A stretch of DNA of 13,937 nucleotides from Treponema sp. (GTDB lineage: Bacteria; Spirochaetota; Spirochaetia; Treponematales; Breznakiellaceae), in contig JAISYA010000196.1 in NCBI GenBank assembly GCA_031270205.1, forward strand, positions 1 to 13,937, written 5' to 3'. Shown in pieces: positions 7,486 through 13,574 of the stretch. The stretch's first letter is position 1. Every line of letters begins with the position of its first letter. Position numbers and translations under genes: made by a program. Under the pieces are notes generated by a model that saw only the letters and a list, made by a program, of their open reading frames with translations, ran no database searches and was not told where the DNA came from.

Positions 7486-7678
7486 CCCGGCCTCTCCGGT
7501 TTTTTTTCATCAACTTGCGGGCGATGGCCTTCTTTTTCCGGTTAAGGATAGTGGAGGGTTTTTCATAATACTCCCGCTTTTTGAATTCCCGAATAATGCC
7601 CTCTTTTTCTACCATGCGTTTGAACCGCTTAATAGCCTTTTCAAGCATCTCGTTGTCATCAACAACAATATGCGCCAA
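7475..7678 (-). CDS. rpsU: Small ribosomal subunit protein bS21
   Basis: This is a 67-residue, strongly basic protein with the bS21 pattern: short N-terminal strand (AHIVVDDNE), helix with EKAIKRFKRMVEKEGI, conserved KKREYYEKPS, and a Lys/Arg-rich C-terminal helix. Length and composition are normal. bS21 sits on the 30S platform near the 3' end of 16S rRNA and promotes initiation. The start codon is TTG (CAA at 7676-7678 on the + strand), not ATG. It is preceded at 7684-7696 by GAAAGGGGGTGAT, which can pair over 13 nt with a canonical anti-Shine-Dalgarno region (one G-U wobble) at normal spacing. The stop lies inside the start region of the downstream lipoprotein gene. A perfect TTGACA lies upstream (7764-7759, - strand) but no convincing -10 follows. 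Confidence 0.95.
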   Translation of the reverse strand: MAHIVVDDNEMLEKAIKRFKRMVEKEGIIREFKKREYYEKPSTILNRKKKAIARKLMKKNRRGRAEY

Positions 7679-7683
7679 AAAAA

Positions 7684-7696
7684 ATCACCCCCTTTC
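7684..7696 (-). promoter_or_regulatory. Extended Shine-Dalgarno of rpsU
   Basis: The minus strand reads GAAAGGGGGTGAT, differing from the ideal anti-SD complement GAAAGGAGGTGAT by one A-to-G change that still permits a G-U pair. Nine nucleotides separate the GGGGG core from the TTG start. Most other genes in the window have 4-6 nt sites. The reading assumes a canonical 16S 3' end, which is not in the window. Confidence 0.75.
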
Positions 7697-7839
7697 CATG
7701 GAAGGTCAAGATGAACCGCGGACCCGCGTCAAAAACGCGCTACGGTTAAAAGAGCGTCTGTCAACGCGCCTGCATTACAAAAACAAAATCACTGGCTATC
7801 GCGGCTTTTCAGGCTTTCTTCCTTGCAAACCCGCGAATT

Positions 7840-8811
7840 TCAAGGCTGCCTTTCCAAAACATCGGTTTTGGGAACGCCTCCATTAAGTTTACCTAAAATC
7901 GCGTCTTTGTCAAGGACGGGCCGGCCGACAAACGCGTCGGGGTCGGTGTTTTCCCCGGAAACCCGAATTTCCCAGTGCAGATGGGGACCGGTGGCAAGAC
8001 CGGTTGCCCCGGAGCGGCCCAACAAGGTTCCGGTATCCACCATATCTCCCGCACTTACTTCGATTTTATCCAGATGGTAATAGAGGGAATATATCCCCGG
8101 CAGATGCTCAATAATGACCGAGTTGCCGGTAACGATTCTGAAGCGCGCCAAAACCACCCTGCCGGAGCCGCAGGCGCTGACCGGCGTCCCCACGGGTACC
8201 CCGTAATCCACCCCTGCGTGAATCGAGGCTTCGCTGTTGCCGTCCGAATACCGGAACACCCGGCGGTCACCAAAAAAGCCGGTACGCCTCGTGGAAGTGA
8301 CCGGCGGGCTGAAACTGCCGGAATAGTAAATATCGCTCCCCGTTCTGCCGAGAACGGCCCAGAGCTGCTCCGATTCACGAATCTTCCGGGGGTCATACGC
8401 GGTTCGTATATCGGTCAGGGCTTCGTTAAGCTCAATCACTTCGGAAGTAAATTCCCTTTCGGCGATATGCAGGGGAATAGCGCCCGCCAGCCCGCCGGCG
8501 CTTTCCACATTGATCACCGCCGCGCCCGGTTTTGCCGTGGAAGGCACCGTCAGCACCGCCGCCATAAAGGACTGGTCCGCTTCCCCCGCTACGGCAAAAA
8601 ACGAGGCCCTGGCCAGCCGCTGCCCTCCCGACAGGAGCGCCGCCGATGTAAGACCGGCGTTTTCCCCGCCGGCGACTCCGATAGTAACCGGTTCCCCCGG
8701 CCGGGGGTTTTCAGGGATAAGCGCGTAACGAAGCCCGGCGGACTGCGCGAAAGCGGTAAATGCCGCAATGAAGAACATAAAAAAGAAAATAATTGTGTTA
8801 TTGTTACCCAT
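7840..8811 (-). CDS. Exported M23-family metallopeptidase (LytM/peptidoglycan endopeptidase type)
   Basis: This is a 323-residue protein with a type I signal peptide (hydrophobic residues 7-22, likely cleavage AFA|QS), so it is periplasmic. Residues ~27-115 form a beta-rich, immunoglobulin-like domain. Residues ~118-155 are a linker helix. The M23 domain spans ~190-300 with a complete active site: zinc ligands H198 and D202 (HAGVD) and H279, and catalytic H246 (YYHL) and H277 (GPHLH). This class cuts peptidoglycan cross-bridges or, when degenerate, activates amidases. The intact ligands argue for a real hydrolase. The start ATG is 21 bp after the recJ stop with only a weak GAAG ribosome site, so the gene is probably co-transcribed with recJ. 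A 161-bp gap separates it from rpsU. Confidence 0.88.
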   Translation of the reverse strand: MGNNNTIIFFFMFFIAAFTAFAQSAGLRYALIPENPRPGEPVTIGVAGGENAGLTSAALLSGGQRLARASFFAVAGEADQSFMAAVLTVPSTAKPGAAVINVESAGGLAGAIPLHIAEREFTSEVIELNEALTDIRTAYDPRKIRESEQLWAVLGRTGSDIYYSGSFSPPVTSTRRTGFFGDRRVFRYSDGNSEASIHAGVDYGVPVGTPVSACGSGRVVLARFRIVTGNSVIIEHLPGIYSLYYHLDKIEVSAGDMVDTGTLLGRSGATGLATGPHLHWEIRVSGENTDPDAFVGRPVLDKDAILGKLNGGVPKTDVLERQP

Positions 8812-8832
8812 TGCGCTTCTTCAAACCGGTAA

Positions 8833-10956
8833 TCATCTGCTCTTCTGCAAATCGGTAATCATCATCTGGGGCGTTTCATTTCCCTTATAATAATCACGGG
8901 AAAAAGTAAAAACCATATCCACCTGATCGTCAACGCCGAATTCCTTGTTCAGCACCCGGTCCGCGGCCTGCCAATACAGGGCCGGCCATTTGTGCTTACC
9001 GGCGTCCACGGTCATTTTGACATGTTTGGAATCAGGCTTGCCGATAAAATTGATTTCCGTAATCGTGAGTTTTTTCGCCAGGAACGTAAGCGGATCATTT
9101 TCATTGCCGTAGGGCTCAAAACGGTCCACCAGCTTAAAAATTTCAGGCGATAGATACGCGGGCGGCAGTTCCGCGTCTATCGAAATGATCTCTTCCGCGT
9201 CTCCCCCGGTAAACTCAATGGAATACGCGGCGCTTTTGAGCCGGTCCATAAAAGATTCCCAGTTTGCCTTTCGCATGGTAAAACCAGCGGCAAAACGGTG
9301 CCCCCCCGAATCGATAAAAAGATCGGCGCACTGCTCAAGAAGCGCCTGCACATTGTACGCCCTGGCGGAACGGAGGGAACCGGTACACAGTTCGCCGCTG
9401 AAAGAGACCGCCAGGGCGGGAACATTGAAACGCCTGGCGAGGCGCTGGGCTATAAGGCCGGTAACGCCTTTGTTGATATCCTCGCCGTAAACCAGGGCAA
9501 GTTTTTCAGCGTATTCGCCGAGACTCCTGTAGGCCCTCGGTTCCGCCACAGCCCAGATCTGCTCCTCAAGTATTTTCCGCTCGTCGTTCATGGCGACCAG
9601 TTCCGCCGCGAGGCGATCCCGCTTGACCGGGTCCTTTTCAAAGAACAAACGCGCCGCCGTTTCGGGGCTTCCCATACGGCGGGCCGCGTTGATCGCCGGG
9701 CAGAGCCTCCAGGAAACATCTTTCGCGTCAAAGCGGCGGCCCGCCATGTCCAGCTTGTGCAGCAAATCCGAAAGGCCCGGCCGGGGTTTTGCCTTAAGCG
9801 ATTCAAGCCCGGCGCGGACAATGATCCGGTTTTCGTCCAAGAGGGGCATGATGTCGGCAATGGTTCCCATAGCGGCCAACTGCAGATCGGCGGTTTCTTC
9901 CGGCCCGCCGATCTTTTCCCTGCTCCGTACAAACGAACAGAACAGATTGACAAAGACCTCAATCTCGGTAAGTTCCTTGTCCGAATAGCGGGCTATTTTG
10001 GAAAGTTCCTTTATGCGGAGCAGCCCCTTTCCGGCCGCCTGGGGAATCTCTTTGCCTATCTCCGGGGCAATATCCAGCATACCCACTTCCACACCGCTGC
10101 CGAAAAGCCGTGCCAGCGTCCGTTTTTGGAGCGGCGCGTCCCAGGTGAGTATCTGCTGCCCTGCAAGAAAAGCGGGAAGCCTGGTATCGCTTATTGCCCC
10201 CCCCGGCAGGACGGTTTCGGTAAGGGTGTCGACCACCACCAGGTTGCGCATTTTGGCCGCCTCAACAATCCACGCCTCGTTCACCGGCCTGGTATGCAAA
10301 AGGCACATGGGCTGGCCGTACAGTTCGCTTTTAAGCGCGAAACGCAGGGCGGAAACCAGTTTGAACGCGACGCCGCAGCCGGAAAGGTCCCTAAACGGAT
10401 ACGCGCTGTCTTTCAGTTTAGGATTGATGATGACCAGGGCTTCGGGCAGCGCTTCCGGGGGTTCGTGGTGATCGGTTACGATAACGTCCAGCGAAAGCTC
10501 GTTGGCCCGCTTGATTTCCGCATTACACGAAATGCCGCAATCCACGGTAATGACCAGCGTCCCGTAAGCGGCGGCGAATTCTTCCACCGCCGCAATGGAA
10601 AGCCCGTACGATTCGTCCCCCGCGGGGATGCGCCAGGTTACATCCATGCCCAGACCGGCCAGATACTCGGTAAGCAGCGCCGTGCCGGTGATACCGTCTA
10701 CATCGCCGTCTCCAAAAACCAGCGCTTTCTCGCCTTCTTCTTTGGCCGCGAGGATTCGCTCCACCGCATCTTCCATGCCCGGCAGGCTGAAGGGGTTGCG
10801 CAGGTAGCGCGGATCATCCTCAAGAAAGTAACGGATCGAATCCCCGGAACAACGCCCCCGGCGTACCAGTATTGAGGCGGTAAGCAGATCGCATCCGTAC
10901 CTTGCGGCAACGTCTTTTACCCGCTCAGGCGATATGTCTTTTTTTTCCCACTTCAT
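8833..10956 (-). CDS. recJ: Single-stranded-DNA-specific 5'-3' exonuclease RecJ with a large internal insertion
   Basis: This is a 707-residue protein of the DHH superfamily. Motif I is GDGDVDG (D83, D85, D87), motif II VDCGIS (D139), motif III TDHH (D162-H164), then SGCGVAFKL (192-200), motif IV GTIADIMPLLDENR (364-377, D368), AINAARRMG (421-429), the DHHA1 motif SGGHRFAAG (550-558) and a C-terminal OB-like domain (~585-705). RecJ degrades single strands 5'-3' in recombination, mismatch repair and fork processing, so all key residues for manganese-dependent catalysis seem present. Oddity: motif III to motif IV spans ~205 residues, against roughly 60 in Thermus RecJ. The extra ~145 residues (~205-355) resemble a reduced DnaQ-like fold. 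It sits between deoA and the M23 gene on the same strand. The start ATG has a poorly placed AGGA upstream. Confidence 0.92.
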   Translation of the reverse strand: MKWEKKDISPERVKDVAARYGCDLLTASILVRRGRCSGDSIRYFLEDDPRYLRNPFSLPGMEDAVERILAAKEEGEKALVFGDGDVDGITGTALLTEYLAGLGMDVTWRIPAGDESYGLSIAAVEEFAAAYGTLVITVDCGISCNAEIKRANELSLDVIVTDHHEPPEALPEALVIINPKLKDSAYPFRDLSGCGVAFKLVSALRFALKSELYGQPMCLLHTRPVNEAWIVEAAKMRNLVVVDTLTETVLPGGAISDTRLPAFLAGQQILTWDAPLQKRTLARLFGSGVEVGMLDIAPEIGKEIPQAAGKGLLRIKELSKIARYSDKELTEIEVFVNLFCSFVRSREKIGGPEETADLQLAAMGTIADIMPLLDENRIIVRAGLESLKAKPRPGLSDLLHKLDMAGRRFDAKDVSWRLCPAINAARRMGSPETAARLFFEKDPVKRDRLAAELVAMNDERKILEEQIWAVAEPRAYRSLGEYAEKLALVYGEDINKGVTGLIAQRLARRFNVPALAVSFSGELCTGSLRSARAYNVQALLEQCADLFIDSGGHRFAAGFTMRKANWESFMDRLKSAAYSIEFTGGDAEEIISIDAELPPAYLSPEIFKLVDRFEPYGNENDPLTFLAKKLTITEINFIGKPDSKHVKMTVDAGKHKWPALYWQAADRVLNKEFGVDDQVDMVFTFSRDYYKGNETPQMMITDLQKSR

Positions 10957-10981
10957 TGCCCGTTACATTCCTGTTAGGTTA

Positions 10982-11034
10982 CCGCTCCGCTCACCGACCC
11001 GGCTGCACAAGCGGCCGTTTTGCGGGCGGAGCGG
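10982..11034. repeat. 9-bp perfect inverted repeat between deoA and recJ
   Basis: CCGCTCCGC (10982-10990) and GCGGAGCGG (11026-11034) are exact reverse complements flanking a 35-nt loop, which itself contains a short CGGC/GCCG stem. The structure fills most of the 81-bp gap between the deoA stop and the recJ start. No T-run accompanies it. It may attenuate read-through or protect one end of a processed mRNA; this is inference. Confidence 0.45.
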
Positions 11035-11037
11035 CGC

Positions 11038-12366
11038 TCAGGTGATTTCCTTAAGCACAAGCGCGCGCGCGGCGGGCAGTTGCTCCGCGTACTCTACCGC
11101 CTCCGCCAGGCGGGGCAGGGCCGCTTCGAGCGAAGGACCATCCTTTGCCCATACGGTCATCAGCGGATCGCCTTTGCGTACCGCCGCGCCCCGCTTGCGG
11201 TGGAACTCTATCCCCGCAAGCGGACTCACCGGATCGCCGGCGCGGTTTCTCCCGATGCCCAGTTCCACCCCGGCGTGCCCGATCTTCCAGGCGTCAATCC
11301 GCGCAATATAGCCGTCCCCCGTGGCGGTAATTTCCGCCCGGTGCGGCGAACGGTACGTCCCCACAAAAGAAAGAAATTTTTCCACATCGCCGCCCTGGCT
11401 GGCGATATTCGCCAAGAAGAGTTCTTTGGGCCTGCCGCCCGCAATCGCGTCCTCACACAGCGCCCTGCCCTCGGCGGCGTTTTCCGCCTTACCGCCCAGC
11501 ATAAGCATCCGCGCGGCAAGCGCAAACGTAACTTCCATAAGATCGGCGGAAAGCGGATCAAGCCCGCCGCCGGCAGAGCGGGGATCAAGGCATTCAAAAC
11601 ATTCTTCCACCTCAAGAAAATTGCCCACCATTTTCCCCAGCGGCTCGTCCATGTCGGTTAACAGGGCGATGATCTTTTTACCCATCGCCGAACCGGCGTC
11701 CACCAGGGAGCGGGCAAGCTTTTCCGCTTCCAGCGCATCCTTCATAAAAGCGCCGGAACCGTACTTAACATCCAGCGCCAGAAAATCCGCGCCCTCAGCG
11801 GCTTTTTTGGAAAGAATACTGGCGGTAATAAGGGGAATGGACTCCACCGTACCGCTGACATCCCGCAGGGCATACAGCAGGCGGTCCGCGGGCACAATAT
11901 CCGCGGTCTGTCCGGTCATGGCAAAACCGTCTGAGAGCAGGATTTTCCTGAACTCATCGGCGGAAAGGCTGGTACGGTAACCGGGAATAGCGTCCAGCTT
12001 GTCCAGCGTACCGCCGGTGTGTCCCAGCGCGCGGCCGGACATCATCGGGTCGCGAACGCCCAGGCTCGCCACCAGGGGCGCGAGGATAAGACTCGTCTTG
12101 TCCCCTACCCCGCCGGTGGAATGCTTGTCGACCAGCGGGCCGGGCACGCCGGCAAGGTCCATCACCGCGCCGGATTGCAGCATTACCTCGGTCAGGGCCG
12201 CGGTTTCCGCCGCGCTCATCCCCTGAAAAAACACCGCCATAGCCCAGGCGGAAACCTGGTAATCGGGAATCTCGCCGGCTACATAACCGTCAATAAGAAA
12301 CGCTAACTCCTGCCGGGAAAGTTCCTTCCCCGCGCGTTTATTCATTATCACATCAACTGCCCGCAT
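11038..12366 (-). CDS. deoA: Pyrimidine-nucleoside/thymidine phosphorylase
   Basis: This is a 442-residue cytoplasmic enzyme matching the thymidine/pyrimidine-nucleoside phosphorylase family over its full length. It has an N-terminal helical domain (1-66), a phosphate-binding loop with K81-HSTGGVGDK, and the family signature SGRALGHTGGTLDKLDAIPG (110-129). Pyrimidine-contacting residues R168, S183 and K187 have the same spacing as R171/S186/K190 of the E. coli enzyme. The C-terminal domain (~330-442) is the usual beta/alpha cap. It splits thymidine, and possibly uridine, with phosphate to (deoxy)ribose-1-phosphate plus base, for pyrimidine salvage or pentose use. Sequence alone does not separate DeoA from the broader-specificity Pdp. 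GAGGA lies 6 nt before the ATG, and a good promoter lies just upstream. It is the first gene of the minus-strand series leading to recJ. Confidence 0.93.
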   Translation of the reverse strand: MRAVDVIMNKRAGKELSRQELAFLIDGYVAGEIPDYQVSAWAMAVFFQGMSAAETAALTEVMLQSGAVMDLAGVPGPLVDKHSTGGVGDKTSLILAPLVASLGVRDPMMSGRALGHTGGTLDKLDAIPGYRTSLSADEFRKILLSDGFAMTGQTADIVPADRLLYALRDVSGTVESIPLITASILSKKAAEGADFLALDVKYGSGAFMKDALEAEKLARSLVDAGSAMGKKIIALLTDMDEPLGKMVGNFLEVEECFECLDPRSAGGGLDPLSADLMEVTFALAARMLMLGGKAENAAEGRALCEDAIAGGRPKELFLANIASQGGDVEKFLSFVGTYRSPHRAEITATGDGYIARIDAWKIGHAGVELGIGRNRAGDPVSPLAGIEFHRKRGAAVRKGDPLMTVWAKDGPSLEAALPRLAEAVEYAEQLPAARALVLKEIT

Positions 12367-12387
12367 ATTTCTTCCTCAGTTGAGAAG

Positions 12388-12416
12388 ATTATCACGGATA
12401 ACGCCACAATTGTCGA
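12388..12416 (-). promoter_or_regulatory. Sigma70-type promoter of deoA
   Basis: On the minus strand TCGACA (12416-12411) and GATAAT (12393-12388) are separated by exactly 17 bp, each matching consensus at 5/6 positions. The start site would be near 12381, giving a very short leader of ~15 nt containing the GAGGA ribosome site. The repeat array begins ~170 bp upstream of this promoter. Confidence 0.6.
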
Positions 12417-12490
12417 GACCGGCAACCGGTATTCCGGGGCGCAAGCGGCTGCCTGCGCATTCCGGGGAAATAAAATGAGGAATGAAGAAG

Positions 12491-12532
12491 GGAGCGGGAG
12501 GAATGAAGAGTGAAGCGGGAAGAATGAAGAGT
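12491..12532. repeat. Purine-rich 21-bp direct duplication
   Basis: Two adjacent 21-bp units, 12491-12511 and 12512-12532, are identical at 19 of 21 positions (core GCGGGARGAATGAAGAGT). They sit in a nearly pure purine tract on the + strand from about 12474 to 12549, with degenerate AATGAAG-like copies on both sides. The period equals that of the GC-rich array that starts 57 bp later, although the sequence differs. Confidence 0.7.
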
Positions 12533-12588
12533 AAAGAGTGAGGAATGAACATTAAGCGCCGGCCGCGCGGAAAACGGACGCCGGGAAA

Positions 12589-12777
12589 GCCGCCCGTGAC
12601 GATGGAACAGCCGCCCGTGCGGATGGGAAAACCGCCTGTGCGGATGGGAAAACCGCCTGTGCGGATGGAAAAGCCGGCGGTGCGGATAGGAAAACCGGCT
12701 GTGCGGATAGGAAAGCCGCCTGTGCGGATGGGAAAGCCGGCGGTGCGGATAAGAAAGCCGGCTTTGCGAATGGAAAA
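12589..12777. repeat. Array block A (9 units)
   Basis: These are nine exact 21-bp units of type RCCGSCTGTGCGGATGGGAAA. In the plus frame that contains ATG 12545 they read as GKPPVRM/GKPAVRI heptapeptides. The last unit (12757-12777, GCCGGCTTTGCGAATGGAAAA) drifts towards the block C/E type. Confidence 0.85.
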
Positions 12778-13175
12778 GCCGGCTGCGCAAGTTGGAGTGG
12801 CGGCTGCGCAAGTTGGAGTGGCGGCCGCGCAAGTTGGAGTGGCGGCCGCGCGAGCAGGAGTGGCGGCTGCGCGAGCAGGAGTGGCGGCTGCGCAAGTTGG
12901 AGTGGCGGCAGCGCGAGTAGGAGTAGCGGCAGCGCGAGTAGGAGTGGCGGCAGTACGAACAGGAGTGGCGGCCGCACAAGCAGGAGTGGCGGCCGCGCGA
13001 GCAGGAGTGGCGGCTGCGCAAGTTGGAGTGGCGGCCGCGCGAGCAGGAGTGGCGGCTGCGCGAGTTGGAGTGGCGGCTGCGCGAGCAGGAGTGGCGGCCG
13101 CACGACTGGAGTGACGGCTGCGCAAGTTGGAGTGGCGGCTGCGCAAGTCGGAGTGGCGGCTGCGCAAGTTGAAAA
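12778..13175. repeat. Array block B (19 units)
   Basis: These units are of type GGCGGCTGCGCAAGTTGGAG(T), alternating irregularly with a GGCGGCCGCGCGAGCAGGAG(T) subtype. The unit at 13093-13112 is 20 bp and shifts all frames by one. The first unit begins with the A/C-type GCCGGC, and the last (13155-13175) ends with A/C-type GAAAA, so both block edges are hybrid units. Confidence 0.85.
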
Positions 13176-13344
13176 AGCCGGCTTTGCGGCCAGGAAAGCC
13201 GGCCCTGCGGTTTGGAAAGCCGGCCCCGCAAACAGGAAAGCCGGCTTTGCAAACAGGAAAGCCGGCTCTGCCGACAGGAAAGCCGGCACTGCAAACAGGA
13301 AAGCCGGCACTGTAAACAGGAAAGCCGGTAACCACGTTTGGAAA
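13176..13344. repeat. Array block C (8 units)
   Basis: These units are of type GCCGGCACTGCAAACAGGAA(A). The first unit is 22 bp and restores the frame lost in block B. The most variable positions are bases 7-16 of the unit; GGAAAGCCGG across the unit junctions is nearly invariant. Confidence 0.85.
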
Positions 13345-13574
13345 GCCGGTAACCGTGTTTGCGTTGTCGGCAACGGTGTTTGCGTTGTCGGCAACGGTAT
13401 TTGCGTTGTCGGCAACGGCGTTTGGAAAGCCGGTAACGGCGTTTGCGTTGTAGGCAACGGTATTTGCGTTGCTGGCAACGCGGCTACGGGGGCGGCAACG
13501 CTCCTTGCGTTGTCAGCAACGCTCTTTGCGTTTCCGGCAACGGTATTTGCGTTGCCGGCAACGCTGGTTGGAAA
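13345..13574. repeat. Array block D (11 units, GTTGTCGGCAAC type)
   Basis: These units are of type GTCGGCAACGGTATTTGCGT(T). Each junction forms a small inverted repeat GTTG-TCGG-CAAC, and at 13549-13564 this becomes a perfect 16-bp palindrome GCGTTGCCGGCAACGC. Units 13408 and 13554 end in GGAAA and the unit after 13408 starts with GCC, interleaving D with C/E-type junctions. The unit at 13471 is 20 bp. Confidence 0.85.

Noticed and set aside
7736..7764. Promoter for rpsU from a perfect TTGACA (minus, 7764-7759)
   Set aside because: No acceptable -10 hexamer lies 16-18 bp downstream (AGCGCG/TAGCGC), so it is not called.
9298..10875. 525-residue ORF antisense to recJ
   Set aside because: It is a shadow frame of GC-rich coding sequence; recJ on the other strand has all family motifs.
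10963..10968. Start-stop mini-ORF ATGTAA (minus) in the recJ leader
   Set aside because: AGGA directly abuts the ATG with no spacing, and a six-base coincidence is too weak to call.
12545..13114. 189-residue plus-strand ORF (GKPPVRM, VAAAQVG heptads)
   Set aside because: It has an ATG, but GAGGA abuts the ATG with no spacing and the frame ends right after a 20-bp unit. It remains possible but unsupported.
12376..13335. 319-residue minus-strand ORF (ATPxxAA and AGFPIRT repeats)
   Set aside because: It runs across the purine tract and the deoA promoter and has no ribosome site or unique domain. It is most likely an artefact of stop-poor repeats.
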